Below the pieces are notes generated by a model. It ran no database searches, was not told the DNA's origin, and saw nothing but the letters and a program-made list of their open reading frames with translations. This document shows positions 26,829-34,172 of a stretch of 64,000 nucleotides of DNA, one piece after another. Numbering within the stretch: the stretch's first letter is position 1; every line of letters starts with the position of its first letter. The translations under genes and the position numbers were made by a program. Source of the stretch: a virus; IMG/VR virus record IMGVR_UViG_3300027704_000014, positions 1-64,000 of that record; one strand, given 5' to 3'.

Positions 26829-26854
26829 ACATACATTATTAAAGGCGAATATAC

Positions 26855-27775
26855 ATGAATTTAAAATATAGTGAAACATTCTATAGTCCACAAGGCGAAG
26901 GTGCGTATGTGGGCATTCCTAGTTTGTGGATACGTTTTTTCTTGTGTAACTTACAGTGTAACGGCTTTGGACAAGATGAGCCTACTAAGCCTGACACATG
27001 GGAACTGCCTTACGAGACTATAGACATCTCTGAGATTAAGGTAGTAGAAGAACTTCCTGTATTTGACAAAGGATGTGACAGTTCATATACATGGGCTAAG
27101 AAGTATAAGCATCTCATAACAGATCGTACTGTAGAGGAGGCTGTAGACGAGCTTACAGCGTTATTACCCACAAGTACATTCAAGCATGCTAGGACAGGAC
27201 AAAGTGCTGACATGGTGTTTACAGGCGGCGAGCCAATGCTTAAACAAGCACAACTAAGTATGGTTGCCATTATGCGTGAGTTTGCAAAGCGTGGTGATTG
27301 CCCTGCTAGAGTTACAGTAGAGACAAACGGAACTAAAGCTATACAAGCAGACTTAGTCGATCTAATAGACGACATGCACATTAGTTCAGAGTATGGTGGA
27401 ATTATACCTGATGAGAAATCCAATGATATTGAATGGTATTGGAGTGTTTCACCTAAACTGTGGACCACTGCCGGTGAGGTAAGTAAACGTGCAATAAGAC
27501 CTGAAATAGTCGCAGACTATGCTAAGGCAAGCAATAAAGGACAATTAAAATTCGTAGTAAACGGCTCCAGCGAGAGTTGGGACGAAGTAGAAGAACATAT
27601 ACTAGCATTTAGAGAAGCTGGTGTTACTTGGCCTGTATGGATTATGGGTGTTGGTGGTACTGTCGAGGGACTTAAGATGACAGAAGCTATTATTGCAGAT
27701 GAAGCTATACAACGTGGCTACTATTATACTAGTCGTGTCCATGCTCATATTTACGGAAATGCAATAGGAAAATAA
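26855..27775 (+). CDS. queE: 7-carboxy-7-deazaguanine synthase (QueE) with split cysteine motif
   Basis: 306 aa. N-terminal YSETFYSPQGEGAYVGIPSLWIR is the standard QueE opening. The cluster cysteines are unusual: Cys31 and Cys35 (LCNLQCNGFG) keep the CxxxC spacing, but the third position holds Phe. The third Cys seems to be Cys74 in GCDSSYTW, the CDTxYSW motif of the family, after a 38-residue insert. MVFTGGEPML and VTVETNGT follow. The enzyme turns carboxytetrahydropterin into CDG, a precursor of preQ0. It has its own consensus promoter. No QueC is seen in this window. Confidence 0.9.
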   Translation: MNLKYSETFYSPQGEGAYVGIPSLWIRFFLCNLQCNGFGQDEPTKPDTWELPYETIDISEIKVVEELPVFDKGCDSSYTWAKKYKHLITDRTVEEAVDELTALLPTSTFKHARTGQSADMVFTGGEPMLKQAQLSMVAIMREFAKRGDCPARVTVETNGTKAIQADLVDLIDDMHISSEYGGIIPDEKSNDIEWYWSVSPKLWTTAGEVSKRAIRPEIVADYAKASNKGQLKFVVNGSSESWDEVEEHILAFREAGVTWPVWIMGVGGTVEGLKMTEAIIADEAIQRGYYYTSRVHAHIYGNAIGK

Positions 27776-27776
27776 T

Positions 27777-27926
27777 ATGTATCCATGTAATATATGCGGA
27801 AAGAAACTACACGGTACAGATATAAAGTATCACACAGCCGATCAAACTAAAGTATTTTGCGGCGCTGAATGCAGTTTAAAATACTACACACATTTAAGAG
27901 AGGAAAAGAATGAAGAAGAAAACTAA
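27777..27926 (+). CDS. Small zinc-ribbon protein, 49 aa
   Basis: ATG one base after the queE stop. Four cysteines in two pairs, YPCNICGKKL and FCGAECSLKYY, form a compact zinc finger of TRASH/MYM-like spacing (CxxC...CxxxC), followed by a Glu/Lys tail. Small zinc fingers like this may bind nucleic acid or protein. It overlaps the next gene by 17 bases. Confidence 0.6.
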   Translation: MYPCNICGKKLHGTDIKYHTADQTKVFCGAECSLKYYTHLREEKNEEEN

Positions 27927-28434
27927 AATACCGTTTGGTATGATACCAGCAAGTTGGGGTCTCAAAGGTAAGTCTAGGCTTATAGCAGAGGCTGAATATT
28001 ATTACGAAGGTTCCGACTTAGAAAAGCAATTAGCCTTAATTGATGTTGACAATGAAGTCGACGGACAGGTTGCTGAGTTAGAGATCGATCTTAAAAATGA
28101 GAAGATTGGCAAGGTTGAGTTTGAAAAGAAGGTTGCTAATCTAAAAGAAGAACCTTGGGTAAATGTATTAGAGTTAGGTGTAAATCCTGAGAACGCCCAA
28201 GCAGGCTATATTGAACTAGACTGGAACGATCACTTTATTGAGATGTTACATAACAACGGTTATACTGCTGCAAACGATGAAGAGATTGTGAACAAATGGT
28301 TTAATGACGTATGCAGAACTGTACTAGTACAAGAAAATGCAGACTTAGACTTTGGGTTACAAGAAACAGATCCAGCTGGTACAGGAGCAACTGATGTCGT
28401 CGTTAGAGCAGACAGCAAAGACCAAACTGATTAA
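27910..28434 (+). CDS. Conserved phage hypothetical protein, 174 aa
   Basis: ATG behind AGAGAGGAAAAGA. The N-terminus IPFGMIPASWGLKGKSRLIAEAEYYY is followed by a charged coiled-coil-like region (about 45-85, with VDGQVAELEIDLKNEKIGKVEFEKKV) and an acidic tail. Looks like a structural or scaffolding-type helical protein. No known domain. Confidence 0.5.
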   Translation: MKKKTKIPFGMIPASWGLKGKSRLIAEAEYYYEGSDLEKQLALIDVDNEVDGQVAELEIDLKNEKIGKVEFEKKVANLKEEPWVNVLELGVNPENAQAGYIELDWNDHFIEMLHNNGYTAANDEEIVNKWFNDVCRTVLVQENADLDFGLQETDPAGTGATDVVVRADSKDQTD

Positions 28435-28615
28435 GTTAGTAAAGGCAATTGAGCCAGTTGTAGAACAACAGCTCGCTGAATTTACTACAGGTGAAGTAAC
28501 GTATGTACTAGAACACTTTAAACAGCACTTGTCATACGACCTAGCTAGAGACTTTGAAACAATTAGAGAAGCAGAGCTAAAAGAATCACCATTCGATGAC
28601 TTATTAAATGATTGA
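28394..28615 (+). CDS. Small helical hypothetical protein, 73 aa
   Basis: ATG at 28394, overlapping the upstream gene by 41 bases; an in-frame ATG at 28352 would overlap more. All-helical and charged (KLIKLVKAIEPVVEQQLAEF, HFKQHLSYDLARDFETIREAEL). Ends inside the start of the RNase H-like gene. Function unknown. Confidence 0.45.
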   Translation: MSSLEQTAKTKLIKLVKAIEPVVEQQLAEFTTGEVTYVLEHFKQHLSYDLARDFETIREAELKESPFDDLLND

Positions 28616-29678
28616 CATTGGCCTACAACCTATGTTAAACTTAGACACTAAACAAACAACTACGGTAAACAATAACATGCAAAAACAAACATTCATAATA
28701 GTAGACAGCATGAATATGTTCTTTAGAGCAAAACACGTTGCTCGCGGTAATGACATGGACATGAAGATCGGTATGGCTATGCACATTATGTTTAACAGTG
28801 TTAAGAAAGCATGGCGTGACTTTAACGGTACTCACGTTATATTTTGCTTGGAAGGTCGTTCGTGGCGTAAAGACTTCTACACACCGTACAAAGCAAATCG
28901 TAAAGTGATTGCAGACAAACGTTCACCTAGAGAACAAGAGGACGACGAGTTGTTCTTTGAAGCATATAATGACATGTTAGCATTCTTAGATGAGAAGACT
29001 AACAGCAGTGTTGTTAGACAGGGCAATGCAGAAGCAGATGACATGATTGCTACTTGGATACAACAACACCCAGACGACAATCATATTATTGTTAGTAGTG
29101 ACACAGACTTTCATCAGTTGATTGCACCTAACGTATCGCAGTACGATGGGGTACAGGATAAAATTGTTGCTATTACAGGCATTACTAGTGGCAAGACAGG
29201 TGAGGCTCTTATTAACAAGAAGACCAAGTTACCACTTGAAGCACCAGATCCTGAATGGATACTGTTTGAAAAGTGTGTGCGTGGTGATACTAGTGACAAT
29301 GTCTTTAGTGCCTACCCAGGTGCTAGAACTAAAGGTAGCAAGAATAAGACAGGCATACGCGAAGCATTTGAAGACCGTAACACAGGCGGCTTTAACTTTA
29401 ATAACTTTATGCTACAACGTTGGGTTGATCACGAAGAGCAAGAGCACAGAGTTAGAGACGACTTTGAACGTAACAAGATACTCATTGACTTAACACTACA
29501 GCCTGATGAAATTAAAACAGAGTGCATTGCTAGAATCGAAGAAGCAAAGACCAAGGCACCAATTGGACAAGTTGGTATACATTTTATGAAGTTTTGTGCT
29601 AGGCACAATTTAATGAGAATGAGTGAGAACCCAGGCGATTACTCGGAGTTTTTAAATGGACGATATGAGCAAGGCTGA
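28608..29678 (+). CDS. rnh: T4 RNase H-type 5'-3' nuclease (FEN/PIN family)
   Basis: 356 aa. Acidic metal-binding residues appear in the order known for the family: IIVDSMNMFFRA (Asp33), FCLEGRSWRKDFYTPYKANR, NAEADDMIATW and IVSSDTDFHQL, then KCVRGDTSDNV, the helix-3-turn/H2TH-like part. In T4 it removes RNA primers and flaps from lagging strands together with gp32 and the clamp. An internal ATG at 28677 would drop a 23-residue N-terminal extension and is also possible. Confidence 0.88.
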   Translation: MIDIGLQPMLNLDTKQTTTVNNNMQKQTFIIVDSMNMFFRAKHVARGNDMDMKIGMAMHIMFNSVKKAWRDFNGTHVIFCLEGRSWRKDFYTPYKANRKVIADKRSPREQEDDELFFEAYNDMLAFLDEKTNSSVVRQGNAEADDMIATWIQQHPDDNHIIVSSDTDFHQLIAPNVSQYDGVQDKIVAITGITSGKTGEALINKKTKLPLEAPDPEWILFEKCVRGDTSDNVFSAYPGARTKGSKNKTGIREAFEDRNTGGFNFNNFMLQRWVDHEEQEHRVRDDFERNKILIDLTLQPDEIKTECIARIEEAKTKAPIGQVGIHFMKFCARHNLMRMSENPGDYSEFLNGRYEQG

Positions 29679-29871
29679 GAAAATATTAGCAGGCACATGG
29701 CCTATGAAAGATCCTAAGTGGATTTACGAGTCGCCCGATAAAGGAGAAACACTATACCGCAGATTATTTGGCGGTAAGTACAAACAACTGTTTAACAAGG
29801 ACGACGACATGTCCAAGTTAGATGAAGAATATTTTGCAATACATTTTAATGGAGAAACAAATGGCAGATAG
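29656..29871 (+). CDS. Small hypothetical protein, 71 aa
   Basis: Starts inside the end of the nuclease gene (23-base overlap). Charged with aromatic residues (KILAGTWPMKDPKWIYESPDKG, LYRRLFGGKYKQLF). Overlaps the next gene by 11 bases. No known domain. Confidence 0.45.
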   Translation: MDDMSKAEKILAGTWPMKDPKWIYESPDKGETLYRRLFGGKYKQLFNKDDDMSKLDEEYFAIHFNGETNGR

Positions 29872-30541
29872 TAATTTACCGCACCTAGTGTTAGATTGGA
29901 GTTTTAATATACCAACACAAGAGCTAACCGTTAGCATTAATGACGAGTTATCATACAGTGCGATCAATGGTGGAAGAGATGGATTCACAAAAACGTTTAA
30001 AGGTGAGGATACTACAGTAACTTTAGAAGAATGGGATAATATTGAAAAATATTGGATCAGTGAGAACTACAGTGACTTGGTAGGTACATTCCAACCAGAC
30101 GGTGATAGAATTATTCCACACCCAACGCTAGACAGAGATGACCATGCACCGATGGGAGTAGGACCAGATGGATTCTATTTAGATCACATGCAAAGACGTC
30201 AGTGTGTGCTTGACGGACATGACCAGGCAGTAATTGGATATGGCAAAGAAGGCACATTATATACAACAACAGACCAAGGCGCAACTATTTTTAAACGTGT
30301 TGCACATAGAAATGTATTATACGGTGAGTTGGAAGACCCAGCGTTTGATGACTTTAAATGGGTAGACCATTCACAGCCTTGTTTACAACAACCGTGGGCT
30401 GAAGGTGTAAAACTAAGCTCACACAAAGAAATGCTAAAGGACGGAGTTAGTCCAGTAGATGTTGAAAAATGTGTAGAAGGAAAATGGCCTAAAGCACTTA
30501 GACCAGAATTACAAGAATTATACATTTACCCAACAGACTAG
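29861..30541 (+). CDS. Conserved hypothetical protein, 226 aa
   Basis: ATG at 29861 within a chain of overlapping genes. Soluble, acidic; contains several Asp/His-rich stretches (IIPHPTLDRDDHAPMG, VLDGHDQAVIGYG, KWVDHSQPCLQQPW) and Thr-rich beta part. No catalytic signature I can name. Confidence 0.5.
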   Translation: MADSNLPHLVLDWSFNIPTQELTVSINDELSYSAINGGRDGFTKTFKGEDTTVTLEEWDNIEKYWISENYSDLVGTFQPDGDRIIPHPTLDRDDHAPMGVGPDGFYLDHMQRRQCVLDGHDQAVIGYGKEGTLYTTTDQGATIFKRVAHRNVLYGELEDPAFDDFKWVDHSQPCLQQPWAEGVKLSSHKEMLKDGVSPVDVEKCVEGKWPKALRPELQELYIYPTD

Positions 30542-30560
30542 AACAAAAAGAGGAACACAC

Positions 30561-31073
30561 ATGATTGATATGAAAACAAAATTACAACAAATTAGTAGCG
30601 AAGCATGGATAGTGCAAAAGGGAGACAAGCGTATTGGTATTCTAAATAAGAATATACAAGATCGGTTTACTTTTATCTCGGGCAAGTCTATTGAAGTATA
30701 TGACACTGAAGAAGAAGTAAGTGAACACTTTGGTAACATTACACTGTTTGAAGATCAAATCGAAAAGCCAACAATGACCCGAGATGAGTTTTACATCAAA
30801 GGACATGCTATAGATTATGCAAACCCTATCCCAATTGAACCAGGTAATGAAAACTATAGAGATGATGTACCGTTGTATTTAAAATCCGAAGGCAGTGAAG
30901 TGTTTTATGCAGCCGGTTGGTATTGCATTAACTTTGATAAGGGCTGGAAACAAGGCCACGGACCTAAGTTAACTACACTACTTGAATATGGTTTTAGAGG
31001 GCCTTATAAGACTAAGATCGAATGTAAGCAACATATGAAACAATTGAATAAACTTCGCAAGCAAGAGCTGTGA
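30561..31073 (+). CDS. Hypothetical protein, 170 aa
   Basis: ATG at 30561 behind AAAGAGGAACACAC; a second in-frame ATG follows two codons later. The N-terminal half looks like a short sheet-helix unit (AWIVQKGDKRIGILNKNIQDRF), and the C-terminal half is basic with a repeat of Lys/Gln helices (IECKQHMKQLNKLRKQ). Function unknown. Confidence 0.5.
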   Translation: MIDMKTKLQQISSEAWIVQKGDKRIGILNKNIQDRFTFISGKSIEVYDTEEEVSEHFGNITLFEDQIEKPTMTRDEFYIKGHAIDYANPIPIEPGNENYRDDVPLYLKSEGSEVFYAAGWYCINFDKGWKQGHGPKLTTLLEYGFRGPYKTKIECKQHMKQLNKLRKQEL

Positions 31074-31264
31074 ATGAGTTTCAAAAGTTAGTAGCTCACG
31101 TTAGGAACTTAAAAAAAGAAAACATATCACAAGCAACATTTGATGTGAATTACTTAAACACTGTATTAGATACAGTTGCTCCGTCTGCTGATGCAGTAAA
31201 GGCGCAACGTAAACTAAACAACACAGCAATTGTCGGCGATGGCGGCAAGTTTACAGAAGAATGA
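31070..31264 (+). CDS. Small hypothetical protein, 64 aa
   Basis: GTG start overlapping the upstream stop (GTGA), ending in an ATGA overlap with the next gene. Helical with conserved-looking FQKLVAHVRNLKKENISQATFDVNYL. Function unknown. Confidence 0.5.
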   Translation: MNEFQKLVAHVRNLKKENISQATFDVNYLNTVLDTVAPSADAVKAQRKLNNTAIVGDGGKFTEE

Positions 31265-31503
31265 TAGAAGGCGAGTATAACGTTCATTACGATTATACTT
31301 GGAAGACTTCGGTAGCATCGTTACCAATGACCATAGTTACTTGGTTGGAGAGTGTAGTAGAAGATGAATGGGGTTGGTATTTTATACCACATGAGAATAT
31401 GGACTACGATAGAGCGGATTGGCATAAGGATCAAACAATGTGTTTAACGTTTAAAAGTAAGCAAGATCTAATTATGTGTAAACTGTCAGTAGTATTAAAC
31501 TAA
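31261..31503 (+). CDS. Small hypothetical protein, 80 aa
   Basis: ATGA overlap with the upstream gene. Unusually rich in aromatic residues (YNVHYDYTWKT, WGWYFIPHENMDY). No known domain; may bind a ligand or protein. Confidence 0.45.
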   Translation: MIEGEYNVHYDYTWKTSVASLPMTIVTWLESVVEDEWGWYFIPHENMDYDRADWHKDQTMCLTFKSKQDLIMCKLSVVLN

Positions 31504-31519
31504 TAATAAGAGAGGAAAA

Positions 31520-31759
31520 ATGAAAGTAGTAATTTATAGCAAACCACAATGTCCATACTGCGACATGGCAAAACGACTAGCAGAACAGAAAGGATACGAC
31601 CTAGAAGTATACATGCTAGGTGAGGATTTTGAACGTGAGCAACTAATGGAAACATTCCCAGGTGCTAGAACATTTCCTCAAATTATAGTAGACGGTGAGA
31701 AGATCGGCGGATATGATAACTTTAAAGCACTAGTAATGCGTGAGGGATTAGGCAAATGA
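31520..31759 (+). CDS. grxC: Dithiol glutaredoxin (CPYC)
   Basis: 79 aa, standard size. Active site CPYC (Cys11, Cys14), the cis-Pro motif RTFPQIIVDGEKIGGYDN and C-terminal helix are all present. It reduces disulfides with glutathione, for example in ribonucleotide reductase. Clear AGAGGAAAAA ribosome site. The downstream gene is a second, monothiol glutaredoxin in ATGA overlap. Confidence 0.95.
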   Translation: MKVVIYSKPQCPYCDMAKRLAEQKGYDLEVYMLGEDFEREQLMETFPGARTFPQIIVDGEKIGGYDNFKALVMREGLGK

Positions 31760-32061
31760 GCGAAATAGAAAAGAACATTAAAGAAATGATTGCATCTAAT
31801 GATGTGGTATTGTTTATGAAAGGTAACCCAAACCAACCACAGTGTGGGTTTAGTGCTAAAGTAGTGCAATGTTTAAAAGAAGTAGGTAAGCCATTTGGAT
31901 ACGTTGATGTATTATCAGACCCTGAAGTTAGAGCAACATTGCCTAGTATTAGTGATTGGCCTACATTCCCACAACTGTTTGTTAAAGGTGAACTTGCAGG
32001 CGGATGTGATATTATTACCGAAATGCATGCCAATGGTGAGTTAAAAGAACTACTGAATTAA
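31756..32061 (+). CDS. grxD: Monothiol CGFS glutaredoxin (Grx4/GrxD type)
   Basis: 101 aa with the hallmark PQCGFSAKVV (Cys30), WPTFPQLFVKGELAGGCDII and a C-terminal helix. CGFS glutaredoxins bind a [2Fe-2S] cluster with glutathione and pass it to Fe-S proteins. They are rarer in phages than dithiol forms. In a genome with about seven radical SAM genes, an Fe-S carrier makes functional sense. The two neighbouring grx genes form one operon. Confidence 0.95.
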   Translation: MSEIEKNIKEMIASNDVVLFMKGNPNQPQCGFSAKVVQCLKEVGKPFGYVDVLSDPEVRATLPSISDWPTFPQLFVKGELAGGCDIITEMHANGELKELLN

Positions 32062-32085
32062 AGCATATTATAATGGATGAAAATT

Positions 32086-32093
32086 GATAAATA
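32086..32093 (+). promoter_or_regulatory. Putative late promoter GATAAATA
   Basis: GATAAATATG, 31 bases before the ATG at 32117; same core as the motifs at 10729 and 47101. Confidence 0.55.
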
Positions 32094-32116
32094 TGTGTAT
32101 ACAGGAGACACATACA

Positions 32117-32422
32117 ATGAGTAGACCAAAACCAAAGATTTTACTAGAATCCGTTAACAAGCACACATACAAGTCCGAACAAGTACTAAGTGCTGATGCA
32201 ATATACAGCGTATTCTACGAACAAAAGCCTATTAACTTACGAATTTTAAATACACTTGTGAGTTACCCAGGCCCAAAATATAAAAAGGTTTCATTTAGTA
32301 ACCCAGGACATGCTTTTAACTTAGCAGAGAGATTGAATAAGATATTTCAATCAGACGATTTCAAGGTTGTTAAATTAGACATAGGCACAGAGGTTACTGA
32401 GGATGAAATTAAACAGCAGTAA
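32117..32422 (+). CDS. Hypothetical protein, 101 aa
   Basis: ATG at 32117 behind ACAGGAGACACATACA; an upstream in-frame ATG at 32084 overlaps the late-promoter motif and is rejected. Small alpha/beta protein (KILLESVNKHTYKSEQVL, FNLAERLNKIFQSDDFKVVKL). Function unknown; it may be late-expressed given the motif upstream. Confidence 0.5.
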   Translation: MSRPKPKILLESVNKHTYKSEQVLSADAIYSVFYEQKPINLRILNTLVSYPGPKYKKVSFSNPGHAFNLAERLNKIFQSDDFKVVKLDIGTEVTEDEIKQQ

Positions 32423-32786
32423 ACCTGTTCAATATCAGATAGCGGAATTTATCTCTAAGAATTTAACTCGTACTATCGAAAATTTTACTGATCAGTCTCC
32501 CGAAGCACAATGTTATGCATTGTTTAAAAACTTTAGATTAGTAGATAACGAACCAACAGGATTACGCCTAACATCAATAGGACATAAACTAATGAGTAGG
32601 CACTTTACTGCAACAGAATTTTATCTAGAGCAACCTATTACAGGAATAGTTCTGGTAAATTTAGACCAAGCAATGAAAAGACCCTACTACTTGAGCAAGA
32701 AAAAAGTTGCGTTCTATGATGAAAATGACGCGGCTTGGTTCAGACTAGGTGGCGAGGATTTAAAATACTTCTCAGGAAATTTATGA
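32403..32786 (+). CDS. Hypothetical protein, 127 aa
   Basis: Overlaps the upstream gene by 20 bases. Basic N-terminal helix (QIAEFISKNLTRTIENF), then GLRLTSIGHKLMSRHF, a winged-helix-like stretch, and a C-terminal YYLSKKKVAFYDENDAAWF. A DNA-binding or virion role is possible. It overlaps the FabZ-like gene by four bases (ATGA). Confidence 0.45.
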   Translation: MKLNSSKPVQYQIAEFISKNLTRTIENFTDQSPEAQCYALFKNFRLVDNEPTGLRLTSIGHKLMSRHFTATEFYLEQPITGIVLVNLDQAMKRPYYLSKKKVAFYDENDAAWFRLGGEDLKYFSGNL

Positions 32787-33196
32787 AACTGCCCCATTTA
32801 GACCCTATACTGTTTATAGACAGTCATTCAATAGTAGACGATACCGACATTACTGCAAAGTACACTGTACCATACGACCACCCTGTGTTGAAAGGACACT
32901 TTCCACATTTCCCCATATGGCCTGGGATACATCTAATAGAAGGATGTAACCAAACAGCCGGCCTACACGCTATGCACAGCGTCTCTACTGACATTGACGA
33001 AAACTTTGTTGCAATGGTCGCATCTATAGACAAGGTGAAGTTTAGAAGGCCCGTTTTACCTGGAGCAAAGTTACAGTATACTGCTACATTGGATAAGAAA
33101 AAAGGCTCGTATATGTACTATGATTGTGTAGTGTATGACAAAGGTACTAGAGTTGCTCAAGCATATATAGGACTTACAGCAACAAAACGACTATAA
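32783..33196 (+). CDS. FabZ-like hotdog-fold dehydratase
   Basis: 137 aa. KGHFPHFPIWPGIHLIEGCNQTAG is the FabZ/FabA active-site region, with the catalytic His39 and Glu53 spaced 14 residues apart as in FabZ (HFPGxPxMPGVLxxE). The gene ends with MYYDCVVYDKGTRVAQAYI, a typical hotdog last strand. FabZ dehydrates 3-hydroxyacyl-ACP. A phage copy could alter host lipids or act on a thioester intermediate; together with the YciA-like protein at 39250 it makes two hotdog enzymes. Confidence 0.8.
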   Translation: MKLPHLDPILFIDSHSIVDDTDITAKYTVPYDHPVLKGHFPHFPIWPGIHLIEGCNQTAGLHAMHSVSTDIDENFVAMVASIDKVKFRRPVLPGAKLQYTATLDKKKGSYMYYDCVVYDKGTRVAQAYIGLTATKRL

Positions 33197-33224
33197 GTAA
33201 CTGTTTTACATACAATTTTAACCA

Positions 33225-33252
33225 TTGACAATACAGTAAAACAGTGTATAAT
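33225..33252 (+). promoter_or_regulatory. Sigma70-type promoter before secreted protein
   Basis: TTGACA, 16-base spacer, TATAAT; 34 bases before the ATG at 33287. Confidence 0.8.
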
Positions 33253-33286
33253 ATATTAGTAACTTAAACAAAAAGGGAAGAAAGAT

Positions 33287-33796
33287 ATGAAAAAATTAGC
33301 ATTAGCAGTAGGTATTTTAGCAATAAGCACGTCAGCACTAGCAGAAACAGCAAGAGTTATAGACGTTGAGCCTATATTTGGCAACGTAGTAAAGACTGAG
33401 ACTGTGCCTGTTATAAAATCTGTGTGTACAGACGCAGGTCGCAGGAATAGCAAAGGATTAATTGAACGAGGCGTTAACGGTGGCTTCGGTAGTCAGGAAG
33501 GCTTACTTGGTACTGTTATTGGATACGGCATTGGTAACGAAATCGGTGGCGGATCAGGCAATGAAATAGCTAAAGTACTTGGCGCAGTTGTTGGTAATAA
33601 GATTGGTAACAGCAGAGCGGCTACAAAGAATAGCCAGTGTGAAATGGTCGAAACTGTAGAAACTCACAGATATTATGCTAGAGACATAGTATCATACAAC
33701 GTAGACGTGGAACTCGGTGACGAAATTTACACTGTTAGGCGTAAGCAAGAGCCAATGTTAGGTGATTACATTAGAGTATCAGTTAACGTTAAGTAA
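33287..33796 (+). CDS. Secreted glycine-zipper protein
   Basis: 169 aa with an obvious signal peptide: KK, hydrophobic core LALAVGILAIS and a TSALAETA cleavage site near residue 20. The middle has a glycine-zipper part, LLGTVIGYGIGNEIGGGSGNEIAKVLGAVVGNKIG, like the 17 kDa surface-antigen/OmpA-type glycine-zipper proteins. No lipobox Cys. It probably goes to the periplasm or outer membrane of a Gram-negative host, where it could act in superinfection exclusion or envelope change. A monocistronic unit with its own promoter and terminator. Confidence 0.75.
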   Translation: MKKLALAVGILAISTSALAETARVIDVEPIFGNVVKTETVPVIKSVCTDAGRRNSKGLIERGVNGGFGSQEGLLGTVIGYGIGNEIGGGSGNEIAKVLGAVVGNKIGNSRAATKNSQCEMVETVETHRYYARDIVSYNVDVELGDEIYTVRRKQEPMLGDYIRVSVNVK

Positions 33797-33813
33797 CAGC
33801 AATTTACGTTAGG

Positions 33814-33835
33814 AAAGGGCATTATGCCCTTTTCT
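33814..33835 (+). terminator. Rho-independent terminator
   Basis: AAAGGGCA, loop TTA, TGCCCTTT and a short T-rich tail, 17 bases after the stop of the secreted protein gene. Confidence 0.8.
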
Positions 33836-33873
33836 TGTGACTAAGTCATTGAAAACTAAAGTAATTATTCTAC

Positions 33874-33902
33874 TTGACATACCCCATCTAAAATAGTATA
33901 AT
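33874..33902 (+). promoter_or_regulatory. Sigma70-type promoter
   Basis: TTGACA, 17-base spacer, TATAAT; 32 bases before the ATG at 33935. Perfect consensus. Confidence 0.85.
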
Positions 33903-33934
33903 ATATACATAACAAAGACAGAAGGGGTAACGAT

Positions 33935-34129
33935 ATGTCAGATTTTCAATTCACTTATAAGCCAGGGGTTTCGCATCGTCAAAACTTTGTAGAATGGAGA
34001 ACACTTAATGCAGAAGAGCGTTCAGCATACAATGAAGTACAAATGACGCAGGAAGAAGCTGAAGCATCTTTCTTTAAAATGTACGGTGTAGGCGATATCA
34101 AAACGGTTGACATACACGACGTCCTATAG
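33935..34129 (+). CDS. Small hypothetical protein, 64 aa
   Basis: Good AGAAGGGG ribosome site. Charged, probably helical (WRTLNAEERSAYNEVQMTQEEAEASFF). It has its own consensus promoter, and its 3' end contains the -35 box and spacer of the next promoter. Function unknown; strong early expression is expected. Confidence 0.55.
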   Translation: MSDFQFTYKPGVSHRQNFVEWRTLNAEERSAYNEVQMTQEEAEASFFKMYGVGDIKTVDIHDVL

Positions 34130-34135
34130 TATAAT
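34107..34135 (+). promoter_or_regulatory. Sigma70-type promoter before MoxR gene
   Basis: TTGACA lies inside the last codons of the 64-aa gene, then a 17-base spacer and TATAAT right after its stop; 38 bases before the ATG at 34173. Confidence 0.85.
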
Positions 34136-34172
34136 ACTTACATAGGTTAAACATAAAAGGTAGGAGTTTTAT

